Assembly (NCBI GenBank): GCA_966250015.1
Contig: CBINFS010000034.1
Location: 1 to 40,330, forward strand
Source: CBINFS01 sp966250015
GTDB taxonomy: Bacteria > Bacteroidota > Rhodothermia > Rhodothermales > DASSAV01
Direction of reading: 5' to 3'
Length of the DNA: 40,330 nt
Shown in pieces: positions 32,741 to 40,330 of the stretch. The position numbers were made by a program, and so were the translations under genes. Every line of letters begins with the position of its first letter. Positions within the stretch are counted from its first letter, which is position 1. The notes under the pieces were generated by a model. That model was not told the origin of the DNA. It did not search any database and saw nothing but the letters and a program-made list of their open reading frames with translations.

Positions 32741-35700
32741 TCAATCGAGCTTAACTTCCAGGCCAAGTCCCTGCAGCTCGCGTACAAGTACGTTGAAGCT
32801 TTCCGGGACGTTGGGCTCCGGCATATTCTCGCCTTTGACGATGGATTCGTATGCCTTCGAACGGCCCTGCACGTCGTCCGATTTGTAGGTCAGCATCTCT
32901 TGCAGGACGTTGGCGGCACCATACGCATACAGTGCCCACACCTCCATCTCGCCGAGGCGCTGGCCGCCAAACTGAGCCTTACCACCAAGCGGTTGCTGCG
33001 TGATCAGGCTGTAGGGCCCGATGCTCCGGGCGTGGATCTTATCCTCGACCAGGTGGCTGAGCTTCATCATGTAGATGTAGCCCACCGTGACACGCTGGTC
33101 GAAGGGCTCACCCGTGCGTCCGTCGTACAACTGCGCGCGGCCGTTGGTCGGCAACCCGGCCTCTTCGAGGTACTTCTCGATGTCCTCCATCGTGGCGCCG
33201 TCGAAGATCGGCGTGGAGAACTTCAGGCCGAGCTTTTTGCCGGCCCATCCCAGCAGGGTCTCGTAAATCTGCCCGAGGTTCATTCGGGAGGGCACGCCGA
33301 GCGGGTTCAGGATGATGTCCACCGGGGTGCCGTCTTCGAGGAACGGCATGTCCTCGACCGGGACGATCTTGGCGATGACGCCCTTGTTGCCGTGCCGGCC
33401 GGCCATCTTGTCGCCGACCTGCACCTTGCGCTTGCGTGCGATGTACACCTTCGCAAGCTGCACGATTCCCGGCGGAAGCTCGTCGCCCATCTGCACCTGA
33501 TGCTTCTGCCGTTTCGCGTCAGCCTGGATGCGGTTGTAGAGGCTCTGGTAGTTCCGCAGGAGCTTCTTGACCTTCCGGTTGGCTTCGGGATCCTGGACGA
33601 AGTCGTACGCCGCGTTCAGCTTGACCGGCACCACCTCCTCGAAGGCGTCCTTCGTCACGCGGGCGCCTTCCGTCACGATCACCCGGCCTTCCCGGTCCTC
33701 GATTCCGGCCGAAATCTGGCCGTCGACCAGGCGGTAGAACTTCTCCCAGAACGTCCGGTCGAGGTCCGCCATGGCGGCTTCGAGGTTGTTGTCGATCTCC
33801 GTCAGGCGTTGCTGTTCGATCTTCTTCGATGCGGGATCGAGCTTGCGGCGGCTGAACAGGCGCGTATCGATGACGACCCCTTTCATGCCCGGAGGCGCCT
33901 TGAGGGAGGCGTCCTTTACGTCGCCCGCCTTGTCGCCGAAGATGGCGCGCAGGAGCTTTTCTTCCGGTGTCGGATCGGTCTCACCTTTTGGCGTGATCTT
34001 GCCGACGATGATGTCGCCAGCCTTGACTTCGGCCCCGATGCGAATGATGCCGCGCTCGTCGAGGTCTTTCGTCGCCTCTTCTGAAACGTTCGGGATTTCA
34101 CGCGTGAGCTCCTCTTCGCCCCGCTTCGTATCGCGAACCTGAAGCTCGAATTCCTCGATGTGCACCGACGTGTAGACGTCCTCCGCCACGAGGCGTTCGG
34201 AAATGATGATGGCGTCTTCGAAGTTGTACCCGCGCCACGGCATGAAGGCGACGAGCACGTTCTTTCCGAGGGCGAGCTCACCGCCGTCGGTCGAGAAGCC
34301 GTCGGTAAGCACTGTATTCTTATCGACCCGCTGGCCCACCTTGACGATCGGCCGCTGGTTGATGCTCGTGTCCTGGTTCGTCCGGCGGAACTTGATCAGC
34401 TCGTAGGTACGAACCGGTTCCTCGAAGGCGACGTCGCGGTCGTCCTCGTCGGCGTCGTAGCGGATCACGATCTTGGTGGCGTCGACGTATTCGACGACTC
34501 CGGGACCCTCCGCGACCAGCACGGCGCGCGAATCGCGAGCGACCCGAGCCTCGAGGCCCGTACCGACGATCGGGGCTTCACAGCGCAGGAGCGGCACCGC
34601 CTGGCGCTGCATGTTCGAACCCATGAGCGCACGGTTGGCGTCGTCGTGCTCGAGGAACGGAATCAGGCTTGCCGCGGGCGAGACGATCTGGTTCGGCGAT
34701 ATGTCCATGAACTGGACCTTGTCCGGCGTCTCGATCGGGAAGTCGCCACGGTACCGGCACTTGACGTACTTGTTGATGAAGTACCCGTTCTCGTCGATCG
34801 GCGCATTTGCCTGCGCGATGATCGAGTTGTCTTCCTCCTCGGCGGACAGGTACTGGATCTCGTCGGTCACCCGGCCATTCCGCACCACACGGTACGGCGT
34901 TTCGATGAAGCCGAAGTCGTTGAACTTGGCGTGGACGCAGAGGGACGAGATCAGGCCGATGTTGGGGCCTTCAGGCGTCTCGATCGGGCAGAGACGGCCG
35001 TAATGGGTATAGTGAACGTCGCGAACCTCGAAGCCCGCTCTTTCGCGGGTGAGGCCGCCCGGCCCGAGCGCCGACATACGCCGCTTGTTCGTCAGCTCGG
35101 CCAGTGGATTCGTCTGGTCCATGAACTGGCTGAGCTGGTTGGTCCCGAAGAACGTGTTGATCACGCTCGAAACCGTCCGCGCGTTGACCAGGTCCTGCGG
35201 CGTGAAGTTTTCGGCGTCGCGGAGGTTCATGCGCTCTTTGATCGTCCGCGCCATGCGGGCGAGCCCGAGCGAGAACTGGGATGCGAGCTGCTCGCCAACC
35301 GAACGGACGCGACGGTTGCCGAGGTGGTCGATGTCGTCCACCGGGCTCTTGCCGTTTTGCAGGTTGATGAGCTCGCGAATGATTGCCACGATGTCGCCGC
35401 GGGTCAGCGTAAGGGTGTCCGGCGACTCGTCGAGCTTGAGACGCTTGTTGATCCGGTAGCGTCCGACGTCTCCGAGGTCATACCGCTTTTCGCTGAAGAA
35501 GAGGCGGTCGAGCACGCCCTTCGCCGTTTCGAGGTCGGGCGCCTCGGTGCCTCTCAGCTGCAAGTACAGGTATTGGAGTGCTTCCGCTTCGGACTGCGTG
35601 GGGTCGCGGCGGATCGTGTTGATCAGCGCGCTCTTGTCCAGATCCTCGTGCTCCTTACCCTCGCGCAGGAGGAAGACCTTGGTGATGCCGGCTTCCTGTA

Positions 35701-36580
35701 GCTTTTCGAAGTCTTCTTCCGCCAGCTCGTGCTCGGCGGGAAGGATCACCTCGCGCTCTACCTTCTCCTCGATCACCTCGCCGGTATCCTCGTCGACCAC
35801 TTCACGGGTACGGTCGACCGTAACGGACGCCGCGAGCTTTCTTCCAACCAGCTTGTTGAAGGCCGTGCGCGACTTGACGCTCTCCTGATCGGCCAGGTCG
35901 AATACCTGCACCAGCTCTTCGTTCGTCGAGTAGCCGAGGGCTCTGAGCAGCGTCGTCACCGGAAGCTTCTTCTTCCGGTCGATGTAGGCCCACATGACGT
36001 TGTTGACGTCCGTGGAGAACTCGATCCAGGAACCCCTGAACGGGATCACGCGGGCCGAGTAGAGCTCGGTGCCGTTCGGGTGGACGCTCTGCCCGAAGAA
36101 CACGCCGGGGCTCCGGTGAAGCTGCGAGACGACGACGCGCTCGGCGCCGTTGATCACGAACGTCCCCTGCGCCGTCATCGCGGGAAGATTACCCAGGTAA
36201 ACTTCCTGCTCGATCGCTTCTTCCGCCTCGTCTTCGTCCTCGTCTTCCTTGCTGGAAAGGCGTAATTTGGCCTTCAGCGGGACGGAATAGGTCAGGCCCT
36301 GTGCAATACACTCTTCGACGGAGTGTTTGGGAGCCTCGAGCTGGTAATAAATGAATTCGAGGGTGTACCGTTCACGGCTGTCCTGGATCGGAAAGTGCTC
36401 CTTGAAGACAGCCTGCAAGCCGATATCTTCCCTTTCTTCGGGGGGGACGTCGTCTTGCACAAAATCACGATACGATTTAAGTTGGATTTCGAGAAAATCG
36501 GGATAATCTAGGACGGTACGTGTTCGTGCAAAGGTGACACGACCTGCATCGTCATAGATGCGACCGTTTACGTTTGGCAT
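32741..36580 (-). CDS. rpoB: RNA polymerase beta subunit
   Basis: A 1279-residue beta subunit from ATG 36580. Recognisable landmarks are RVVVSQLHRSPGVFF, the rifampicin region GTNQLSQFMDQTNPLAE, GPGGLTRERAGFEVRDVH, GDKMAGRHGNKG (Lys1058 and Lys1066, the active-centre lysines) and the C-terminal GGKAQFGGQRLGEMEVWAL. The frame continues 35 codons upstream, but MPNVNGRIYDDAGRVTFAR matches the family start better. Residue 498 is Asn where E. coli has His526 in the rifampicin pocket (see findings). rplL lies 327 bases upstream and rpoC 102 bases downstream, all on the same strand. Confidence 0.98.
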   Translation of the reverse strand: MPNVNGRIYDDAGRVTFARTRTVLDYPDFLEIQLKSYRDFVQDDVPPEEREDIGLQAVFKEHFPIQDSRERYTLEFIYYQLEAPKHSVEECIAQGLTYSVPLKAKLRLSSKEDEDEDEAEEAIEQEVYLGNLPAMTAQGTFVINGAERVVVSQLHRSPGVFFGQSVHPNGTELYSARVIPFRGSWIEFSTDVNNVMWAYIDRKKKLPVTTLLRALGYSTNEELVQVFDLADQESVKSRTAFNKLVGRKLAASVTVDRTREVVDEDTGEVIEEKVEREVILPAEHELAEEDFEKLQEAGITKVFLLREGKEHEDLDKSALINTIRRDPTQSEAEALQYLYLQLRGTEAPDLETAKGVLDRLFFSEKRYDLGDVGRYRINKRLKLDESPDTLTLTRGDIVAIIRELINLQNGKSPVDDIDHLGNRRVRSVGEQLASQFSLGLARMARTIKERMNLRDAENFTPQDLVNARTVSSVINTFFGTNQLSQFMDQTNPLAELTNKRRMSALGPGGLTRERAGFEVRDVHYTHYGRLCPIETPEGPNIGLISSLCVHAKFNDFGFIETPYRVVRNGRVTDEIQYLSAEEEDNSIIAQANAPIDENGYFINKYVKCRYRGDFPIETPDKVQFMDISPNQIVSPAASLIPFLEHDDANRALMGSNMQRQAVPLLRCEAPIVGTGLEARVARDSRAVLVAEGPGVVEYVDATKIVIRYDADEDDRDVAFEEPVRTYELIKFRRTNQDTSINQRPIVKVGQRVDKNTVLTDGFSTDGGELALGKNVLVAFMPWRGYNFEDAIIISERLVAEDVYTSVHIEEFELQVRDTKRGEEELTREIPNVSEEATKDLDERGIIRIGAEVKAGDIIVGKITPKGETDPTPEEKLLRAIFGDKAGDVKDASLKAPPGMKGVVIDTRLFSRRKLDPASKKIEQQRLTEIDNNLEAAMADLDRTFWEKFYRLVDGQISAGIEDREGRVIVTEGARVTKDAFEEVVPVKLNAAYDFVQDPEANRKVKKLLRNYQSLYNRIQADAKRQKHQVQMGDELPPGIVQLAKVYIARKRKVQVGDKMAGRHGNKGVIAKIVPVEDMPFLEDGTPVDIILNPLGVPSRMNLGQIYETLLGWAGKKLGLKFSTPIFDGATMEDIEKYLEEAGLPTNGRAQLYDGRTGEPFDQRVTVGYIYMMKLSHLVEDKIHARSIGPYSLITQQPLGGKAQFGGQRLGEMEVWALYAYGAANVLQEMLTYKSDDVQGRSKAYESIVKGENMPEPNVPESFNVLVRELQGLGLEVKLD

Positions 36581-36907
36581 GAGCTGACTAGCTACCGATT
36601 TGTGGGACGCGTTGCCGTTAACGTTCAAAACAACAGTGTGACTGTTAGCAGGACAGGCCAGAGGTGCAGCGTATCGTAAACGCAACCGGATACCGGTTGT
36701 TTCCCCGCGCCGTACCCCCTGCCGGTTCGTCCGTTCCGGCTTGCCCGAGGGCGAAGAGGAACGGATAAGTTCTTGTCATTTCAACGATTCGAGGTTGCAG
36801 ATACAAGCGCCGAAAGCCGATTCCCCACGGGGAGGAATCGGCTTCCATTCTTACTGGCAAAGCAGCCTCTCGTGAGCTCTAAGGTTCTGCTCCAATCATA
36901 CCACCGG
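36581..36907 (-). other. 327-base rplL-rpoB spacer
   Basis: No gene is visible here. As in many bacteria this spacer probably reduces transcription from the ribosomal genes into rpoB. It contains the hairpin at 36814-36844. A short open frame continues from rpoB into it, but I judge that noncoding. I saw no clean promoter for rpoB. Confidence 0.6.
36814..36844 (-). promoter_or_regulatory. Hairpin in the rplL-rpoB spacer (possible attenuator)
   Basis: AAGCCGATTCC and GGAATCGGCTT form a perfect 11-bp stem around a 9-base loop. It begins about 64 bases after the rplL stop in the direction of transcription. The downstream side is GCGCTTGTATC and lacks a T-run of four, so termination would be partial at best. 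This fits the partial attenuator known between rplL and rpoB in E. coli. Confidence 0.6.
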
Positions 36908-37288
36908 TTACTTCAGCTCGACTTCGGCGCCGGCTTCTTCGAGCTTGGCTTTGATCTGCTCGGCCTCTTCCTTCTGAACGGCCTGCTTGACCGGGTTCGG
37001 AGCGCCGTCGACGAGGTCTTTGGCTTCCTTGAGGCCAAGGCCGGTGATGGCACGGACTTCCTTGATGACGGCGATCTTGTTGCCGCCTGCGGCCTTGAGG
37101 ATCACGTCGAATTCAGTCTGCTCTTCGACGGGGGCGGCGCCGTCGCCACCGGCTACGGGACCCGCAACGGCCACGGCTGCGGCGGCCGGCTTAATGCCGT
37201 ATTCCTCTTCGAGGACCTTCGCGAGCTCGTTGGCCTCTTTGATCGTCAGGGATACGAGCTGTTCTGCAAGTGCTTTGATGTCTGCCAT
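36908..37288 (-). CDS. rplL: Ribosomal protein bL12 (L7/L12)
   Basis: A 126-residue stalk protein. The N-terminal dimerisation part (about 1-36) is followed by an alanine/valine/glycine-rich hinge and the C-terminal domain with EQTEFDVIL, VIKEVRAITGLGLKEAK and VDGAPNPVKQAV. It recruits translation GTPases to the ribosome. Start ATG; rplJ is 96 bases upstream on the same strand. Sequence is normal. Confidence 0.97.
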   Translation of the reverse strand: MADIKALAEQLVSLTIKEANELAKVLEEEYGIKPAAAAVAVAGPVAGGDGAAPVEEQTEFDVILKAAGGNKIAVIKEVRAITGLGLKEAKDLVDGAPNPVKQAVQKEEAEQIKAKLEEAGAEVELK

Positions 37289-37384
37289 TTTCGTATGGAT
37301 CTCCTGCAGCGGTCACTGCCCTTCTACGGCTACGCTGCATAATTAAGGGTTAGGTAGGATTGTTTCTTTTTCAGCGGAAGGGGG

Positions 37385-37912
37385 TCACCCTTCACGTTCG
37401 GCAAGGGTCTGCAGCGCGCCGACGATGGTCGCGCCCGGCGCCTGAAGGGCTCCGATAACGTTCGCCATCGGCGACAGAAGAAGACCAATGATGTCTCCGA
37501 TAAGCTCGTTTTTCGACTTGAGCGTGGCCAGCACGTCCAACGCGTCGGACGAGTAGACGGCGCCGTCGACGTACGCAGCCTTGAGCTGCGGCCGGTCGAT
37601 GTTCGTATCGGATAAAAACTTCTTGATGACACGGGCCGGGGCAGACGGCTCTTCAGCAAAGGCCACCGCCGTCGGTCCGTTCAGGTACTCGTAGATTGCA
37701 TCGTATCCGCCCTTGCGCTCCATCGCCAGGCGGATCAGCGTGTTCTTGAGCACCTTGTAGTCGACTCCCGCAGCCCGGAAACGGCCTCTCAGTTCGTTCA
37801 CCTGAGCCACGGTCAGTCCTTTATAGTCCGTCAGATAGACGGTATTCGACGTCTCGAGCTTCTGCGCGATCTCGGCAAGCGAAAGCTCTTTTTGTTGACG
37901 TGTCACTGACAT
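37385..37912 (-). CDS. rplJ: Ribosomal protein uL10
   Basis: A 175-residue stalk base protein. The N-terminal domain binds 23S rRNA (YLTDYKGLTVAQVNELRGRFR is the typical opening) and the C-terminal helix binds bL12 dimers. ATG 37912 gives the usual MSVTRQQKELSL start; an alternative start five codons upstream is less likely. It lies only 49 bases after rplA, so there is little room for a long L10-binding leader such as the one in E. coli; any autoregulatory site must overlap rplA or lie elsewhere. Confidence 0.96.
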   Translation of the reverse strand: MSVTRQQKELSLAEIAQKLETSNTVYLTDYKGLTVAQVNELRGRFRAAGVDYKVLKNTLIRLAMERKGGYDAIYEYLNGPTAVAFAEEPSAPARVIKKFLSDTNIDRPQLKAAYVDGAVYSSDALDVLATLKSKNELIGDIIGLLLSPMANVIGALQAPGATIVGALQTLAEREG

Positions 37913-37961
37913 ATCGCCACCTCGCAAATCGGGGTTTTCAATGAGGAATCAGACGGGCCGA

Positions 37962-38672
37962 TCACCGGATCGCGTTCAACACCACCGTACGATCGACCGG
38001 GATGGCCGGCCCCATCGTCGTGGACATCGTGACGGAGCGCACGTAGACGCCCTTGGCCGCGGACGGCCGCAGGCGCATGACCTCCTTCAGGAACGCTGCC
38101 GCGTTGTCGCGAATCTGTTCCGGCGAAAACGACGCCTTTCCGATGGCGGCGTGGAGATTGCCGAGCTTGTCGACGCGGAAGTCGATCTTACCGGCTTTCA
38201 CCTGCTGCACGGCTTCGCCGACGTCCTGGGTCACGGTGCCGCTCTTCGGGTTCGGCATGAGGCCGCGCGGGCCGAGGAAGCGGCCCAGGCGCCCAACCTT
38301 GCCCATGACGTCCGGTGTGGCAATGAGCACGTCGAAGTCGACCCAGCCCTCGTTCTGAATGCGTTCGATCATGTCGTCCAGGCCGACGTAATCGGCGCCG
38401 GCGTCGCGGGCTTCCTTCTGTTTGCCCTCGTTGGTCAGGACGAGCACGCGTACGGTCTTGCCGGTGCCGTGCGGAAGCGTGACGGTGCCGCGGACCATCT
38501 GATCCGCGTGGCGTGGGTCTACACCCAGCCGCACGTCGATGTCAACGCTCTCGTCGAACTTGGCGTTCGCCGTCTTCTTAACGAGTTCCGATGCTTCTTC
38601 CAGACCGAAAGGACCGCCGGCCTGCTCGACCAGAGCTGCCGCTGCTTTGTAGCGCTTTCCTTTTTTTGGCAT
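37962..38672 (-). CDS. rplA: Ribosomal protein uL1
   Basis: A 236-residue uL1, part of the L1 stalk that guides tRNA out of the E site; in many bacteria it also represses its own operon by binding the mRNA. The signature GPRGLMPNPKSGTVT and the following QDVGEAVQQVKAGKI are clear. ATG start. It follows rplK after a 125-base spacer that holds a small hairpin at 38737-38763. Confidence 0.97.
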   Translation of the reverse strand: MPKKGKRYKAAAALVEQAGGPFGLEEASELVKKTANAKFDESVDIDVRLGVDPRHADQMVRGTVTLPHGTGKTVRVLVLTNEGKQKEARDAGADYVGLDDMIERIQNEGWVDFDVLIATPDVMGKVGRLGRFLGPRGLMPNPKSGTVTQDVGEAVQQVKAGKIDFRVDKLGNLHAAIGKASFSPEQIRDNAAAFLKEVMRLRPSAAKGVYVRSVTMSTTMGPAIPVDRTVVLNAIR

Positions 38673-38736
38673 TGGAATGTTTGGTTTTGCGGTTCAAACG
38701 CCCCATCCCATAGATGGAGCTCCCGCTGGTTCGCAA

Positions 38737-38763
38737 GGATCGATCGCCCAGCGCAATCGATCC
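38737..38763 (-). promoter_or_regulatory. Hairpin in the rplK-rplA spacer
   Basis: GGATCGAT and ATCGATCC form a perfect 8-bp stem around CGCCCAGCGCA. It lies in the 125-base gap before rplA and has no T-run after it. A site for L1 autoregulation is one possibility, but I could not match it to the known L1 target, so this is only a structural call. Confidence 0.4.
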
Positions 38764-38797
38764 CGATTTTCTTCTTACGATCCGAGAGATCCCTCGA

Positions 38798-39238
38798 TCA
38801 GACACCTTCGGGCTTGCCTTCCACCTTGATGCCCATCGAACGGGCGGTGCCGGCAATCATCGAGGCGGCCTTCTCTTCGGAGAATGCATTCAGGTCTTGC
38901 ATCTTGGTGCGGCCGATCTCGAGGCACTGCTCCCAGGTGACGGTGCCAACCTTCGCGCGAAGCGGGTCGGCGGCGCCCTTCTCGATACCGGCAGCTTTCT
39001 TGAGCAGGACGGGCGCCGGCGGGCTCTTGACGATGAAGGTAAACGACTTGTCGCTGTACACCGTGATGACCACGGGCAGCACGAGCCCCATACGATCCTG
39101 CGTGGCAGCGTTAAATTGCTTGCAGAACTCCATGATATTTACACCCTTCTGGCCGAGTGCCGGGCCGATGGGCGGCGCAGGGTTGGCCTGTCCGGCCTTG
39201 ACCTGAAGCTTGATGTAGCCTTCAATTTTTTTTGCCAT
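38798..39238 (-). CDS. rplK: Ribosomal protein uL11
   Basis: A 146-residue uL11, which forms the GTPase-associated centre with 23S rRNA. The N-terminal KLQVKAGQANPAPPIGPALG and GVNIMEFCKQFN are typical, including the proline-rich thiopeptide-binding face. The C-terminal RNA-binding part ends ARSMGIKVEGKPEGV. Start ATG. It follows nusG by 84 bases on the same strand. Confidence 0.97.
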   Translation of the reverse strand: MAKKIEGYIKLQVKAGQANPAPPIGPALGQKGVNIMEFCKQFNAATQDRMGLVLPVVITVYSDKSFTFIVKSPPAPVLLKKAAGIEKGAADPLRAKVGTVTWEQCLEIGRTKMQDLNAFSEEKAASMIAGTARSMGIKVEGKPEGV

Positions 39239-39322
39239 AGTCCATCTCGCGGTGCAAACGCCGGCCCGTCACGGCCATCCGCTGGTCCCGGCTCCCGCTT
39301 AAAGGGTTAACTGATTTCAGAA

Positions 39323-39880
39323 TTACTCTTCGTGTTCGACCTGCAGGTAGTCGAGTTCGAGCGGCGTCTTCCGGCCGAAGATGGAAACCATCACTTTAAC
39401 CTTCATCTTGTCGGGGAAGACCTCCTCGACGAAGCCGGTAAAGTTGTTGAACGGACCGTCTACCACTTTCACCGCGTCACCCTGTTTGAATGGAATCTCA
39501 GGCTGCTCACCCGCCTCCTTCGCTTCTTCCATGCGCCCGAGGATGCGGTTCATCTCGTCGGGGCGCAGAGCGTTGGGCTCGTCGCCCGTGGTCAGGAAGC
39601 CCTGAGCCGAGGGCACACTCGAAATGATGTGCTGAAGCTCATTGTCGAGTATGGCATTGATGTAGATGTACCCGGGATAAAGAGTCTTCTCACGTGTGCG
39701 CTTCTTCCCACCCCGCATCTCGAAAACGGTCTCCGTCGGAATGACGATGTCCGATATCCGATCCTCTAGACCGCGCAAACGCAACTCCCGCTCGAGGTAC
39801 TGCTTCACCTTCTTCTCGTGGCCCGAAAAGGTGCGAAGCACGTACCATTTACGAATATTTTCGCTCTTTTTTGTTGCCAT
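39323..39880 (-). CDS. nusG: Transcription termination/antitermination factor NusG
   Basis: A 185-residue NusG that binds RNA polymerase and can link it to Rho or the ribosome. The NGN domain (about residues 10-125) has KWYVLRTFSGHEKKV and LYPGYIYI. The KOW domain (about 131-165) has FKQGDAVKVVDGPFNNFTG. Start ATG. Lies 42 bases after secE in the same transcript. Confidence 0.97.
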   Translation of the reverse strand: MATKKSENIRKWYVLRTFSGHEKKVKQYLERELRLRGLEDRISDIVIPTETVFEMRGGKKRTREKTLYPGYIYINAILDNELQHIISSVPSAQGFLTTGDEPNALRPDEMNRILGRMEEAKEAGEQPEIPFKQGDAVKVVDGPFNNFTGFVEEVFPDKMKVKVMVSIFGRKTPLELDYLQVEHEE

Positions 39881-39922
39881 GGCGGTTTGCTGGAGCGCTC
39901 GAAGATTCGGCTGGCCTTCGTC

Positions 39923-40105
39923 TTAACGGTAGATCAGGTCCAGAAGGCCGGAAATGGCACGGTCGGCGAGAAAGATGAAGAGGCTGATCACCACGGTGCC
40001 GACCAGGGTAATGACCGTGTTCCCGACGAGCTCCTTGCGCTTCGGCCAGCTGACCTTGCGCATCTCCTTTATCACATCCTCGATGTACGCCTTGATCTTA
40101 TTCAT
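39923..40105 (-). CDS. secE: Protein translocase subunit SecE
   Basis: A 60-residue, single-span SecE. The cytosolic amphipathic part EMRKVSWPKRKEL (residues 14-26) clamps SecY, followed by one transmembrane helix (about 31-50). This short form is normal outside the enteric bacteria. ATG start. It sits between tRNA-Trp and nusG, the usual order, and supplies the channel partner for SecA encoded at the other end of the window. Confidence 0.95.
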   Translation of the reverse strand: MNKIKAYIEDVIKEMRKVSWPKRKELVGNTVITLVGTVVISLFIFLADRAISGLLDLIYR

Positions 40106-40160
40106 TCCACTCCGTCAAACGAAAATGGGAGTTCCGGCCACGAACGGCCGTCAGTAAATG

Positions 40161-40233
<73 letters not shown>

Positions 40234-40276
40234 ATCGTAGCGCCCCGAAAGACGCCCGATTATCTAACTGTATCTA

Positions 40277-40330
40277 TTACACGTCGAGGATTTTGGAGAC
40301 GACGCCTGCGCCAACCGTCCGGCCACCCTC
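40277..40330 (-). CDS. tuf: Elongation factor Tu, C-terminal end only
   Basis: Reading the minus strand from the window edge gives EGGRTVGAGVVSKILDV and a TAA stop. This is the conserved end of EF-Tu (domain III). Only 17 codons are inside the window; the rest continues beyond it. It is the first gene of the tuf, tRNA-Trp, secE, nusG cluster. The fragment is short but very characteristic. Confidence 0.9.
   Translation of the reverse strand, partial: EGGRTVGAGVVSKILDV

Overview
The window reads as a GC-rich bacterial chromosome of the Bacteroidota side of the tree, most likely a Rhodothermota/Rhodothermales relative. This is inferred from gene families, not from a 16S gene. Supporting signs are a very long SecA with the extra NBD1 and coiled-coil insertions seen in Bacteroidota, an RpoB rifampicin region of Bacteroidota type, mostly weak ribosome-binding sites, and the gene order tuf, tRNA-Trp, secE, nusG, rplK, rplA, rplJ, rplL, rpoB, rpoC.

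Layout. 1-2.4 kb: intergenic repeats, then a cupin and a VOC ring-cleavage-type dioxygenase in tandem, and a DUF2179-type membrane protein, all on the minus strand. 2.7-8 kb: secA and recN on the plus strand. 8.1-13.6 kb: a lipoprotein esterase, a CE15 glucuronoyl-esterase-like protein, a phosphohexomutase and a XylE-like sugar porter; together they suggest hemicellulose ester and sugar use. 13.8-18.5 kb: an EamA transporter, free-methionine-R-sulfoxide reductase, an FAD amine-oxidase-type enzyme, two fasciclin lipoproteins and a 71-residue orphan. 18.6-23.5 kb: on the minus strand, tRNA-Gln, prs, rplY, pth and a K+-dependent membrane pyrophosphatase. 23.7-26.8 kb: an aspartate racemase-family protein, guanine deaminase, an unrecognised membrane protein, a CYTH protein and a DUF3267 membrane protease. 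27.1-28.3 kb: a divergent type I-beta DAHP synthase.

28.3-40.3 kb is one long minus-strand transcription and translation block, read from the right edge: tuf (only its last 17 codons present), tRNA-Trp, secE, nusG, rplK, rplA, rplJ, rplL, rpoB, rpoC. Several of its spacers hold clear RNA hairpins, and a symmetrical hairpin separates rpoC from the convergent DAHP synthase gene.

I saw no CRISPR array, prophage, transposase, toxin-antitoxin pair or recognisable defence system. Most of the window is conserved housekeeping. The most unusual items are an asparagine at the RpoB position equivalent to E. coli His526, the divergent DAHP synthase, the folded rpoB-rpoC and rplL-rpoB spacers, a roughly 138-bp element with inverted ends near 15.4 kb, and a membrane protein with a broken HExxH-like motif.
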